64,000 nucleotides of DNA from Haloarcula sp. DT43 (GCF_037078405.1 NZ_JAYMGZ010000001.1:682001-746000); one strand, 5' to 3'. Positions 34,785 to 43,550 are shown, numbered from the stretch's first letter. Translations and numbers: made by a program. The notes: generated by a model from the sequence alone, not told the origin.

Positions 34785-36146
34785 ATGCAGCGGACGACGG
34801 CACTCGTGGTGTCGGTCGTCGCCCTCTCGGCCCTGCTCGGCGGGACCGCGATGGCGACCGGGAACCAGCCGCCGCTTGCCGACGCCGGGCTCGACCAGTC
34901 CGCCGAACGAGCGACGACGGTCCACCTCGACGCCAACGGCTCGCGCGACCCCGACGGTGCAATCGAGAGTGTAGTGTGGGCCATCGAAACGCCGAGTGGC
35001 ACGACACGCACGCCCGACTGCCGGACCTGTGTCCGGACGACGTTCCAGCCGGCCGAAACCGGCCAGTACGACGTCACCGTTACCGTCACCGACGACGACG
35101 GCGTCTCACAATCGGACACGCTCCACGTCGATGTCGCGGCTCCCGGTGGGCCGTCAGTTTCGGTTTCGGCCCCGACCGCGCTCCCGACCGGCGGCCGGCG
35201 GAATCTGACTGCCAACGTGACCGCCGGCGACGCCGCCCTCCGGACGCTCGCCTGGGTCGTCGACGGAACCGTCCGGAACCGGACGCGGGTCGCCGGCTCG
35301 AACGGCACCTCGACGATTTCTCACACGTTCGACGACGCCAGCAACGTGTCCGTCCGCGCGGTCGCCTACGACGCTGCCGGACGGCGTGGCGTCTCCAACC
35401 GAACCGTTCGGGTCGTCGCCCCGTCCGGGAACGGTGGCGGTGGCGGTGGGGGCGGCAACGGTTGTCCAGGTGGCAGTGGAAACTACTACGTCGATGGTCA
35501 GAATCAGGGCTGTACTTCAGCCGCTATGACCATTGGCGATACCATTGTCGACACTGACGGACGAGATGGTCTATGGATATATGTGAACAATGAACTCACT
35601 CAAGTTATCGAACAGGAGAATATGAACAGGTATTCCAAGAACGGTAACGGAGGCACGTTCAGTAAAGAAACTATTGACGAGCAAAAAGCGGCGCTAAGAC
35701 AAAAGAGAAAGAAAGCGAATAATGATGGTAGCAGTGGTGAGGATGATGATGAGAGTAGTGGTGATGATGGGAGTAGTGACGATGATGGCAGTGATGATGA
35801 CACCCCCAACTCCGGTACTACCCGGCCAGACTCTAGCGTACCGAATAACCTAATGGACCCAGACAGGGGGGCCGATGGTGGTGACGAGAGTGCTTCACTA
35901 CCCGACGAGCCATCGGCAGAAAACGACAATCCGTTTGAGAGTGGTGACGACGATGATGGCGGCCCATTTGATGACGACAGTGATGACGGTGGCAGCAGCA
36001 GTGATGATGACGGTAGTGACGACGATGATGATGGCGGTCTGCTCGGCGGTTTATTTGGTGGTGACGATGATGGTAGTGACAATAATGGTGGTAGTAGTGA
36101 CGATGGAAGTGACAGTGATGATGGAGGGGGTTGGGGTTTCTGGTAA
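34785..36146 (+). CDS. Secreted PKD protein with Asp/Ser/Gly-rich tail
   Basis: A 453-aa exported protein. Sec signal about 1-25; PKD domain about 27-118 (QPPLADAGLDQ..., NGSRDPDGAIESVVWAIE, ending TVTVTDDDG); second Ig-like domain about 122-212 with many N-glycosylation sequons; Gly-rich hinge 214-230. After residue about 226 comes a small region with a Cys pair (NGCPGG, QGCTSAAM) and a Lys-rich helix, then some 140 residues of Asp/Ser/Gly repeats ending GGWGFW. Bases after about 35460 are much AT-richer with different codons than the first half. No membrane anchor is seen. Probably co-resident with the next two export genes. The C-terminal family is unknown to me. Confidence 0.75.
   Translation: MQRTTALVVSVVALSALLGGTAMATGNQPPLADAGLDQSAERATTVHLDANGSRDPDGAIESVVWAIETPSGTTRTPDCRTCVRTTFQPAETGQYDVTVTVTDDDGVSQSDTLHVDVAAPGGPSVSVSAPTALPTGGRRNLTANVTAGDAALRTLAWVVDGTVRNRTRVAGSNGTSTISHTFDDASNVSVRAVAYDAAGRRGVSNRTVRVVAPSGNGGGGGGGGNGCPGGSGNYYVDGQNQGCTSAAMTIGDTIVDTDGRDGLWIYVNNELTQVIEQENMNRYSKNGNGGTFSKETIDEQKAALRQKRKKANNDGSSGEDDDESSGDDGSSDDDGSDDDTPNSGTTRPDSSVPNNLMDPDRGADGGDESASLPDEPSAENDNPFESGDDDDGGPFDDDSDDGGSSSDDDGSDDDDDGGLLGGLFGGDDDGSDNNGGSSDDGSDSDDGGGWGFW
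35705..36140 (+). repeat. Degenerate GAT/GGT/AGT codon repeats
   Basis: Within the PKD gene, the DNA is a low-complexity run of triplets (GATGATGG, GTAGTGATGATG and similar) encoding Asp, Ser and Gly. The pattern stays in frame in multiples of three, so length changes by slippage would not destroy the frame. Confidence 0.7.
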
Positions 36147-36202
36147 TAGCTTAAAAAACGCCCTATGAAAATAAATTTGAATATAAAATAAATATAAGAA
36201 AA

Positions 36203-36559
36203 ATGAATGAAAATAGAAAAATCCGAGAGCTAGTTGCCTACCTACTAGTGATGATTGCAGGTGCCCCTTCGCTCCTAGTCGTCGTTCCGGTTATCATGGT
36301 CACGAACGCCCGTGAGTATGTTGATGAATACTTCGAGGTCCCTGATATCTTGTCCGAAAATAGTTTCGTCAGTGTCTCGACTGCGTTTGCATCCGCTGGC
36401 GGGATTGCGCTTAATTCACTATCGGCGGCAGTGGACGGAGTGTCGGAAACTAGTTTGAGCCCATATCCATTGCTAACCCCGATTGGAGATTCGAATCTTC
36501 CACCTGTAGAAGAAAGAAACAAAATAGACCTCAATCACGAGACTCAGAAGCATGAGTAA
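36203..36559 (+). CDS. Small membrane or exported protein, AT-rich island
   Basis: A 118-aa protein with an N-terminal hydrophobic helix (LVAYLLVMIAGAPSLLVVVPVIMV) and a second weaker hydrophobic stretch (VSVSTAFASAGGIALNSLSAAV). The N-terminus is basic (NENRKIRE), placing it inside. Codons are AT-richer than most genes here. No family recognised. The lipoprotein gene overlaps its 3' end by eight bases. Confidence 0.6.
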   Translation: MNENRKIRELVAYLLVMIAGAPSLLVVVPVIMVTNAREYVDEYFEVPDILSENSFVSVSTAFASAGGIALNSLSAAVDGVSETSLSPYPLLTPIGDSNLPPVEERNKIDLNHETQKHE

Positions 36560-37205
36560 CATCAGAACTATTATTAGCACCGTCGCTATCGCACTCTTAA
36601 TTATTTCTGCCGGCTGTTCCACATTTGCGGGGGACAGCGGACCAACCGAAGATACAGCTACGTCAACGCAGACGCTGGAATCTACGCCAGAAGTTACTGA
36701 GGCCCCAACGTCCGTAGCTACGAAAACTGAGAAGGAACCCATTTCTACGGAAGAACCTGGAACAGAGACCGAGTCTGCCAGTGAAGATGAGATAAGCACA
36801 GCAAAGAAGTTTGAACAGTTTGATGAAGAGATGGAATACCTTTCAAGAGATGATGCCTCTATTGCAGGAGAGGTTTTCCCTGAGAACGATTCCTATCACT
36901 TGACGTATGAAATGAGAGATACAACAAACTTCACTAAAACCCGAAACGACCGGCTTGATCCGCTATGGACATACTACATCATTGTAGAGGAGTATAACAA
37001 CAACGACGAACAAGACCACACGTACATACCCGATACAGTCAATGTAACGTTCACTACGGAAGATGGCGGAGTGTTTGAGACAACCCACATCAAATACATC
37101 TGGGCGTACAAGTACTACACCGACGAGTGGTCGCTCCGACACCTCATGGCAAAGTATGGCTCTACCACCGAAGAGGGGGCGGCCTACCATGAGAATTGGC
37201 GGTGA
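36552..37205 (+). CDS. Predicted lipoprotein, AT-rich island
   Basis: A 217-aa lipoprotein: signal peptide with lipobox SAGC (Cys22), a Thr/Glu/Pro/Ser-rich stalk (about 25-78), then a globular domain (about 80-217) with many aromatic residues (LDPLWTYYIIVEEYNNN, IWAYKYYTDEWSLRHLM). The domain is unknown to me. Start and previous stop overlap by eight bases, so the two genes are translationally coupled. Base composition is unlike the flanks. Confidence 0.65.
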   Translation: MSNIRTIISTVAIALLIISAGCSTFAGDSGPTEDTATSTQTLESTPEVTEAPTSVATKTEKEPISTEEPGTETESASEDEISTAKKFEQFDEEMEYLSRDDASIAGEVFPENDSYHLTYEMRDTTNFTKTRNDRLDPLWTYYIIVEEYNNNDEQDHTYIPDTVNVTFTTEDGGVFETTHIKYIWAYKYYTDEWSLRHLMAKYGSTTEEGAAYHENWR

Positions 37206-37228
37206 CAAACCACACAGTTCGGTGTTAT

Positions 37229-37242
37229 AGGACAGTAGTCCT
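37229..37242 (+). terminator. Possible hairpin after lipoprotein gene
   Basis: AGGAC-AGTA-GTCCT forms a five-pair stem 24 nt after the lipoprotein stop. There is no clear U-tract, so a transcript-end role is only plausible. Confidence 0.25.
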
Positions 37243-37308
37243 CTGCCGGTGACGACCACGCTGCTCAGGAACCCGTCACAGACAGTCTGAGGCCGGCGAA
37301 TGTCTCTG

Positions 37309-37518
37309 CTATTGCCTCGCTGTCGGTTCAACCGCGGTAACAGACACAGGGCTGGCAGGGGTAGATTTTCCGACCAGTTTCGGTGCGGTGTAACCGATTC
37401 GAATTGCGGTCCCTCGCCAGAGCGGCACGAAAAGCCATACCGCGTCTCGAAGTGCGGACAGAGTCCACAGTGGCCCGATGAGACGGCACATGCCGTCGGT
37501 GGCGAGCGGGGTGTACAT
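37309..37518 (-). CDS. Possible small hydrophobic protein
   Basis: A 69-aa frame (starts MYTPLATDGMCRLIGPLWTL) with one hydrophobic segment (LRDAVWLFVPLWRG). On the minus strand GGTCTAATCTTTGTC lies 15-29 nt upstream of the ATG. It is unsupported by any recognised family and may be a remnant or a chance frame. Confidence 0.25.
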   Translation of the reverse strand: MYTPLATDGMCRLIGPLWTLSALRDAVWLFVPLWRGTAIRIGYTAPKLVGKSTPASPVSVTAVEPTARQ

Positions 37519-37568
37519 CTCAGCGTGTGGGGGACAAAGATTAGACCCAGCCGGTTTTAGTAGGACGT

Positions 37569-37862
37569 ATGAAAGCGAAGCCGGAGTATCGCGACCGGGA
37601 CGACACCGAGGTTGCGGTGCTCGACGCGCTCGCTGACCGCCGCGATGAGGGGATGACCGTCTTCGAGCTTCGGTCGCGGACGGAAGAGAACATCGACCGT
37701 ATCGAGGACGCGCTCGCGTCTCTCAAGGCAGACGGCCTCATCGAGGTCGAGGACAACGGGGAGCGGACCGTCATCCTGCCGGGGGAGGGCGTGGTGGGTG
37801 AGTCACAGCCGGACGAGGACGAATCGATTCTCGACCAGATTCGCAAGCGGCTCCCGCTGTAG
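37569..37862 (+). CDS. DUF6432-like winged-helix protein
   Basis: A 97-aa protein: MKAKPEYRDRDDTEVAVLDALADRRDEGMTVFELRSR, then helices and a wing (ASLKADGLIEVEDNGERTVIL). It is a compact wHTH resembling the haloarchaeal DUF6432 family. It probably binds DNA; targets are unknown. It converges on the rhodanese-MBL gene. Confidence 0.75.
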   Translation: MKAKPEYRDRDDTEVAVLDALADRRDEGMTVFELRSRTEENIDRIEDALASLKADGLIEVEDNGERTVILPGEGVVGESQPDEDESILDQIRKRLPL

Positions 37863-37872
37863 TCGCGTTGCG

Positions 37873-39048
37873 TCAGGCGTCCGGCGGCGCGGCCGCGCAG
37901 TTGTTCGGGCCGAGTTCCAACTCGAACGCGGTGTCGTCGTCGGCCGTCGCCGTCCCGAGGTTGATGGCGATAATCCGCTCGAAATTGGCCGGCCGCGGCG
38001 GGATGTCGTCACAGACGTACTCGACGAACGCCTCGCGGGCCATCGCGAACGCCGGGAGTCGGTCGCGGAGCGTCCCCAGGGTGGCCGTGAACGTGCCGTC
38101 GGCGGCCGGCGTCGTCGACTCGCCGTAGTGGCCCGGAGCGACGAGTGTCTCGTCGGGGAGCGCCGCGAGGCGGTCGGTCAGTGTGCGATAGAGGTCGCTG
38201 GCGAGGTCGCGAGCGCCGTCGGCTCCGGCTTCGAGGTCCGGGCGGGCGACGCTGTCGAGGAAGACGCTGTCGCCGGCCAGGAGCACGTCCCCGACGGTGA
38301 AGCCGGTCATGCCGGTCGTGTGACCAGGTAGTGGACAGGATTCCAGCGTGGCCGACCCAACCTCCAGCGGGTCGCCGTCAGACAGTGTAGTCACGCCCTC
38401 GACGCCGCGGGCGACCGCTCGCTCAGAGAGAACCGGTTCGGCCCCGGTCTCGGCGGCGAGCCGGCGGACTCCGCTGACATGGTCGGCGTGGACGTGCGTG
38501 TCGAGAGCGTGAGTGAGTGCCGCCCCGTGGTCGGCGGCGTCGGCGACGTACCGGTCGGCGAACGCTCGGAGCGGGTCGACGGCGGCGGCCGAGCCGTCGC
38601 TGACGACCAGGTACCCGAGACAGCCGGACGACGGACGGCGGTACTGGAGGACGGTCGCGGCGTCGCAGTCGATTTCTCGGGCTTCGTAGAGCCGCGCCCA
38701 CCCCTCCATGCCGTCGCTGAGGTTCCGCGCGTCGACGCCGTGGTCCGACAGTAGCCCGGCGACGAAGGCGCTGGCCTCGCCGCGGGCGCAGACGACCGTT
38801 ATCGGGCCGGTGCCGGCCACCTTAGCGACGAGGGGGTCCACCTCTCCCGTCACCTTCGCCTGGAGGAACTTCGTGAACGGCAACTGTGTCGCCGTCACCG
38901 ACTCGCCGCGAATCCGCCACTGGTCGTACTCGTCGCGGTCGCGGACGTCGAGCACCCGGAGCGGCTCGCCGTCGTCCAGTTTCGCCTGGAGCGCCGCCGC
39001 CGACAGCGATGGGGGGTCGGTCGGCGGGTCGGGGTAGTCCTCTGCCAT
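37873..39048 (-). CDS. Rhodanese-MBL hydrolase (persulfide dioxygenase-like)
   Basis: A 391-aa fusion. The N-terminal rhodanese domain (about 12-115) has the active Cys in ITVVCARGEAS. The C-terminal metallo-beta-lactamase domain has THVHADHVSG, GHTTGMTG and GDSVFLD. This resembles ETHE1-type persulfide dioxygenases fused to rhodanese, which oxidise glutathione-like persulfides; the order is rhodanese first. Haloarchaea use other thiols (for example gamma-glutamylcysteine), so the substrate is open. The ATG at 39048 is preferred to an upstream GTG. Confidence 0.85.
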   Translation of the reverse strand: MAEDYPDPPTDPPSLSAAALQAKLDDGEPLRVLDVRDRDEYDQWRIRGESVTATQLPFTKFLQAKVTGEVDPLVAKVAGTGPITVVCARGEASAFVAGLLSDHGVDARNLSDGMEGWARLYEAREIDCDAATVLQYRRPSSGCLGYLVVSDGSAAAVDPLRAFADRYVADAADHGAALTHALDTHVHADHVSGVRRLAAETGAEPVLSERAVARGVEGVTTLSDGDPLEVGSATLESCPLPGHTTGMTGFTVGDVLLAGDSVFLDSVARPDLEAGADGARDLASDLYRTLTDRLAALPDETLVAPGHYGESTTPAADGTFTATLGTLRDRLPAFAMAREAFVEYVCDDIPPRPANFERIIAINLGTATADDDTAFELELGPNNCAAAPPDA

Positions 39049-39118
39049 ACGCACCGTAGCGCTGCCCGGGGGATAAATCGGGCGGGGATTTCAAGCCCGT
39101 GCCGCGCCCAGTGGACGT

Positions 39119-39721
39119 ATGGACGCTGGGGCCGCTATCGACGCCGTTCGCGACCGGACCGAAACAGAACGCAACAGGCTGGGATCGGACAAGGCGCTCG
39201 TCGCCGCGACGGACGCGACGCTGGAGACGGAAGCGGTGCTCGCGGCCGCCGCGACCCGTGAGTCGGGACTCGCGGCCGTCCTGAACGGGTGGGTCGACGA
39301 AAGCGACGGCCCCGTGGCGGCGCGGTTCGAGACGGCCGCCGCAGCCGCGGCCGAGCGGGCGGACCGTATCGGGGCGGCAGCCGGTGCCGACGACGGGCTC
39401 ATCGACCATCTGGAACGCGTCGACGGAACCGCCGAGCGGGTCGGGGCCGGCCTCGTCGCCGCGCCGCTGGTCGCCGACCGGTTCTACCTGCAGGTGGTGA
39501 GCTTCTTCGTCAACGAAGCCGACGAGCAGCGGGCCGACACGTTCCGCGAGATTCGCCGGACGGCGTCGGCACTTGACGACGGGGAGGCCGCGCTCGGTCA
39601 GCTCTCGGAGTCCGAGCGCGAGACGGCCGCGGCGGCCGCGACGGACGCGATTACGGCGGCGTACGACGAGTACGCGGCGGCACTGGCGGCGATGGGACTG
39701 GACCCGAAGCCGGTCTGTTAG
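39119..39721 (+). CDS. Alpha-helical haloarchaeal protein, unknown
   Basis: A 200-aa Ala/Asp/Glu-rich, fully helical protein without Cys clusters or membrane segments; a short aromatic patch (ADRFYLQVVSFFVNEADEQR) stands out. No family recognised. It is divergent from the rhodanese-MBL gene and its stop overlaps the stop of the ABC permease. No function is suggested by motif. Confidence 0.6.
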   Translation: MDAGAAIDAVRDRTETERNRLGSDKALVAATDATLETEAVLAAAATRESGLAAVLNGWVDESDGPVAARFETAAAAAAERADRIGAAAGADDGLIDHLERVDGTAERVGAGLVAAPLVADRFYLQVVSFFVNEADEQRADTFREIRRTASALDDGEAALGQLSESERETAAAAATDAITAAYDEYAAALAAMGLDPKPVC

Positions 39722-41328
39722 TCGAGTCGGTAGGTCGCCACGCGGTTGGCGGCATAGAGAAAGCCGGCGACAGCGCCGGCGACGGCGATTGCGACGGTCG
39801 CCGCCAGCCCACTGCCGAGGAGCCACGTCACACCGACCGGTATCGGCACTACGTCGCGGACGGCGAGCAGGTAGGTCAGGCTCCCCGGCGCGACGGTCAC
39901 GCCGAGGACGAGGAAGTACAGCCCGAACGCCCAGCCGCTCGGGACCACCACCTCCCGGTCCTGCACCGACGAGGACTCGAACTTCGGGAACACGACGCCA
40001 GCCCCGACGGCGACGGCCGGCGCGGCGATGGTCGCGACGAGCGCGGTCGCGAGTCCGACGGCGAGCGTGACCGGCGGCGTGCCGGCGGCGACGCCGAGAC
40101 CGACGACCAGCAGCGTCGTGACCACGACGCCGGGGAGCGCGCCCGCGAGGACGAGTCCGGTGACGAACGCGCGGCCGGAGACGTTCGCGGTCAGCGTCAG
40201 CGGCAGTACGCCCTCCTCGCCGCCGAGCGGATTCAGCGAGAACGCGGCCCCGAACGCCGCCGCGCTGGCGAGGCCGGCACCGAGCGGGAGCGTCGGCGGC
40301 ACCACCCGCTCCAGGACGACGATTTGCAGGTGATACACCAGGAAGAAGAAGGGCATGACCGCGAACTGGACGGTGACGGGTGCCCGCTTGGCCCGGAGCC
40401 AGGACTTCTGTGCGACCACGCGGGTGGCCGTCGGGACCCGGCCCCGGAGGAGGCGGTCCGAGAGCGGCCGTTCGTCGGCGTCGAACTCGTGGTCGGGCTG
40501 GACCGGGTCGGCGTACCAGACCCGTCCGGCCAGCCACAGGCACGCGACCGCGCCCAGCGGAACCGCGCCGAAGACCCCGACAGTGGCGACGGCGGCAGCG
40601 ACGGGGTCGCCGCCGTTCCCCAGCACGAGCAGGACCACGTCGGCGGGCCACGAGAGGGGGGACTGGGTCGCAAGTTCGAGGACGCGGAGCTGTACCGTCG
40701 GGACGGCCGTCATCGCCACCCAGCCAAGCGGCAGGAGGAGCGAGACGACGGCTCCGACGCTCGCCCGGTGGCTGGCGACGAAGGTCGAGCGGTTCGCCAC
40801 CAGTTTCGCCACGAGTCCCAGACCGAATCCCAGGACCGTCCCCAGCAGGGCGACCGCGGCCGAGCCGACCAGGGTCACAGCGGCGACGAGCACTCCGGCG
40901 TCACCGGCCGCGAGCCCGCCGGCCAGCGCCAGTACCGGGACGGCGAGGGCAAGCGAGACGCGACCGGCCTCGGCGGCGAGCAGCCCGGCCGCCGCGTCCT
41001 CGTAGGGAACCGTGGTCAGCAGGCCGTCGGCGGCGTCGGGATCGCCGGCGGATTTCACCGTGTGCTGGAGCGTGACGAAGCCGACGACCACGAGCAGCCC
41101 GACGATGCCCGCCGTCGTCGCAAGCCTGACGGTGTGCGCCTCGCTGCCGGTGAGGGCGCCGCCGAGAAAGAACGCCCCCGCACCGATGGCGAGGCTGTAG
41201 GCGACGAGCATCGCGCCGCCCCCAAACAGCACGAGCGTCCCGCGTGTCGTGCCCAGGAGCTTGCGCCAGGTGCGTCGCAGTTCCGTCCGCGCTATCAGGT
41301 GGACGCGCCGCCCGTCCGGCCGTCTCAT
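39718..41328 (-). CDS. Large ABC transporter permease
   Basis: A 536-aa membrane protein with about 12 hydrophobic segments, a haloarchaeal ABC-2-like permease. It follows its ATPase in one operon; ATG and previous TGA overlap by four bases. The intracellular loop holds YADPVQPDHEFDADERPLSDRLLRG, near which these permeases probably contact the ATPase. Substrate unknown; the family is often called copper or Na+ exporter-like without proof. Confidence 0.82.
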   Translation of the reverse strand: MRRPDGRRVHLIARTELRRTWRKLLGTTRGTLVLFGGGAMLVAYSLAIGAGAFFLGGALTGSEAHTVRLATTAGIVGLLVVVGFVTLQHTVKSAGDPDAADGLLTTVPYEDAAAGLLAAEAGRVSLALAVPVLALAGGLAAGDAGVLVAAVTLVGSAAVALLGTVLGFGLGLVAKLVANRSTFVASHRASVGAVVSLLLPLGWVAMTAVPTVQLRVLELATQSPLSWPADVVLLVLGNGGDPVAAAVATVGVFGAVPLGAVACLWLAGRVWYADPVQPDHEFDADERPLSDRLLRGRVPTATRVVAQKSWLRAKRAPVTVQFAVMPFFFLVYHLQIVVLERVVPPTLPLGAGLASAAAFGAAFSLNPLGGEEGVLPLTLTANVSGRAFVTGLVLAGALPGVVVTTLLVVGLGVAAGTPPVTLAVGLATALVATIAAPAVAVGAGVVFPKFESSSVQDREVVVPSGWAFGLYFLVLGVTVAPGSLTYLLAVRDVVPIPVGVTWLLGSGLAATVAIAVAGAVAGFLYAANRVATYRLD

Positions 41329-42065
41329 CGCTCTCCCGGGTGCTCGCTGGTCACGTCGAGGAACACGTCTTCGAGCGTGCCGCCGGACGCGATTTCGTCG
41401 GTCAGTTCCGCCGGCGACCCTTCCGCGACGAGGTCGCCGTCGTACAGGACGCCGACGGTGTCGGCCAGCTCTTCGACGACGGGGAGGATGTGCGTCGAGA
41501 GGAAGACGGTCGTCTCCGCGGCCGCGACCTCGCTGATGGTGTCACGCACCGTCCGGGCCGCCCGCGGGTCCAGTCCCGACGTGGGCTCGTCCAGAAAGAG
41601 CACCTCGGGGTCGTGCAACAGCGCCTGAACGAGGCCGAGCTTCTGTTTCATCCCCTTCGAGTACGTCTCGACGCGGCGGTCGGCGTCCGTAGCGAGGTCG
41701 AACCGGTCGAGCAGCGACTCGACGCGGTCCCAGTCTTCGTGGCCGCGCAGGCCCGCGACGTACTCCAGTTGCTCGCGGCCGGTGAGTTCGTCGTACAGCG
41801 GCGGCTCCTCGGGCAGGAACCCGATGTGTTCGACTACCGCGGCGCGGTCGGCGACCGACTCGCCCGCGACCCGGGCCGTCCCCGCGGTCGGCTCCGTCAG
41901 CGTCGTCAGGATGCGAATCGTCGAGGTCTTGCCCGCACCGTTGGGGCCGAGGAAGCCGAAGACGCTCCCGCGGGGCACGGTGAGGTCGAGGTCCTCGACC
42001 GCCGACGTGTCGCTGTAGCGTTTCGTCAGCCCCTCGGTGACGATTGCGGGTGCTGGAGGGCACAT
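41325..42065 (-). CDS. ABC-2 transporter ATPase
   Basis: A 246-aa ABC ATPase: Walker A GPNGAGKTS, Q-loop GFLPEEPPLYDELTG, a signature in the variant form TYSKGMKQKLGL, Walker B VLFLDEP, H-loop FLSTHIL. The YSKGMKQ signature is normal for NatA/CcmA-like ABC-2 exporters. It is translated together with the downstream permease. Confidence 0.92.
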   Translation of the reverse strand: MCPPAPAIVTEGLTKRYSDTSAVEDLDLTVPRGSVFGFLGPNGAGKTSTIRILTTLTEPTAGTARVAGESVADRAAVVEHIGFLPEEPPLYDELTGREQLEYVAGLRGHEDWDRVESLLDRFDLATDADRRVETYSKGMKQKLGLVQALLHDPEVLFLDEPTSGLDPRAARTVRDTISEVAAAETTVFLSTHILPVVEELADTVGVLYDGDLVAEGSPAELTDEIASGGTLEDVFLDVTSEHPGER

Positions 42066-42134
42066 ACCGGCCCTGTCGACCCGACCGTGAAAAGCTCTTC
42101 CCGTTGTCGGGGCCGCCCGACGGCGCTGTCGGCG

Positions 42135-43496
42135 TTACTCCTCGACGGCCGCGTCCGCTGCGTCAGCGTCCGCCTCTTCCTCGTCGGGGTCCTCGACCAC
42201 TTCGATGCCGCGGTTGTTGACCGCCGACGGGTCGAGCCCGACCTCCTGCAGGAAGTTCTTGTACTCGCGCTCGCACTGCTCGGCGTCCTTCTGCCGGTCG
42301 CTGGCGCGGTCACACAGCGCCACGAGGTCCTCGGGCACGTCGTTGGTGTAGACTATCCAGTGGTTGATGAGGTCCGACAGGCGGCGAATCGGCGAGGTGA
42401 AGTGGCCGTAAATCTCGAAGTTCAGGGCGTGGTGGCCGCCGAACGGGTCGTTCATGTACTTCGCGCGGGGCATCACCTTCATCACGGCCCACTGAATCTT
42501 GTCCAGCTGGCGACCGGGGGCCTGTTCGAGCGTGGCGTTGACGGCCTTCCGCGGGTCGTCCCAGGCGTCGCCGGGGATGGAGACGCCGTCGAGTTCCTGA
42601 ATCTCGACCAGCGCCTCGTCCCACTCGTCGGGGCTGGGCTGGGGGTGGACCCGATACATCGCCTCGACGCCCCGGTTCCACATCAGCTCGTGCGTGACGG
42701 CCTTGTTGGCCTTGAGCATGCATTCCTCGATGATGGTGTGGGCGCGGTCGCGGGCGGGGTTGAGGACGAGCGACCCCTCCTCCTTGCGCTGTTCGTGCAT
42801 CCGGTCGGCCAGTTCCCAGACGCGCTCGGTCTTCTCCGCGAGGTCGACGCTCTGGTCTTCCAGCACGTCCGCCGCGGTCTCGGGCTCGTCGAGCAGGCGC
42901 TCGGCCTCGGTGTAGGTCAGCCGTGCGTCCGAGCGGATGACGGACTTGTAGATGTTAATCTCCTCGTAGCCGAGGTTCTCCTTGTCGAGGTGCATCTCGA
43001 CGGTGTGGGCCAGCCGGTCCTCGTTGGGGACCAGCGAACAGACGGTCTCGGCGAGGACGGGCGGCAGCATGTGGACGGTGTAGGCAGGGAGGTAGACGGT
43101 GTTCCCGCGCTCGACGGCCTGCTCCCACATCTTCGTGTCGGGGTTGACGTAGTGAGTCACGTCGGCGATGTGCACCCAGAGGACGACCTCGTCCTCGCGT
43201 TCCTCGATAGAGATGGCGTCGTCGAAGTCCTGGGCGTCGACGGGGTCGGTCGTCCAGGTGGTCATCTCCCGGAGGTCTTCGCGCTCGTCGACCTCGTCTT
43301 CGATTTCGGCCTGCACGTCCTGGGTGCGTTCTCTGGCCTCCTCCAGGACCTCGGGCGGGAACTCGTCGGGGATGCCGAACTTCTCGAACAGTTCCTCGCG
43401 TTTGTTCTCCAAGTGTCGGGCCATCTCCGGGTCGATTTCGACGGGGCCTTGTCCCTCGGCGGTCCCGGCAGCCGCCTGCGCGTCCTCGGTAGTCAT
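42135..43496 (-). CDS. rnr: RNase R-type RNB exoribonuclease
   Basis: A 453-aa RNB-family 3'-5' exoribonuclease. The catalytic domain includes TDPVDAQDFDDAIS (metal-binding Asp cluster), the domain core VWVHIADVTHYV-like LWVHIADVTHYVNP, and HFTSPIRRLSDLINHW. It is shorter than bacterial RNase R and lacks the cold-shock and S1 domains, as haloarchaeal RNase R does. It digests RNA in place of an archaeal exosome. A CTAACTACG element lies upstream of the ATG. Confidence 0.93.
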   Translation of the reverse strand: MTTEDAQAAAGTAEGQGPVEIDPEMARHLENKREELFEKFGIPDEFPPEVLEEARERTQDVQAEIEDEVDEREDLREMTTWTTDPVDAQDFDDAISIEEREDEVVLWVHIADVTHYVNPDTKMWEQAVERGNTVYLPAYTVHMLPPVLAETVCSLVPNEDRLAHTVEMHLDKENLGYEEINIYKSVIRSDARLTYTEAERLLDEPETAADVLEDQSVDLAEKTERVWELADRMHEQRKEEGSLVLNPARDRAHTIIEECMLKANKAVTHELMWNRGVEAMYRVHPQPSPDEWDEALVEIQELDGVSIPGDAWDDPRKAVNATLEQAPGRQLDKIQWAVMKVMPRAKYMNDPFGGHHALNFEIYGHFTSPIRRLSDLINHWIVYTNDVPEDLVALCDRASDRQKDAEQCEREYKNFLQEVGLDPSAVNNRGIEVVEDPDEEEADADAADAAVEE

Positions 43497-43550
43497 GTAG
43501 CCGGGTACGAACAGGGCGTAGTTAGGGCTGTCGGGGTGGGATTCGCCCAG

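Larger units (their letters stand above)
37206..37568. other. 363-bp gap after the AT-rich island
   Basis: Directly after the lipoprotein stop is a small hairpin (AGGAC-AGTA-GTCCT, 37229-37242) that could be a terminator. The rest returns to moderate GC. A minus-strand frame is described separately. I see no tRNA, attachment-site repeat or integrase trace. Confidence 0.4.

Noticed and set aside
35705-36140. Repeat tract as a CRISPR array
   Set aside because: Units are degenerate triplets inside a coding frame, with no constant repeat of 25-40 bp and no spacers.
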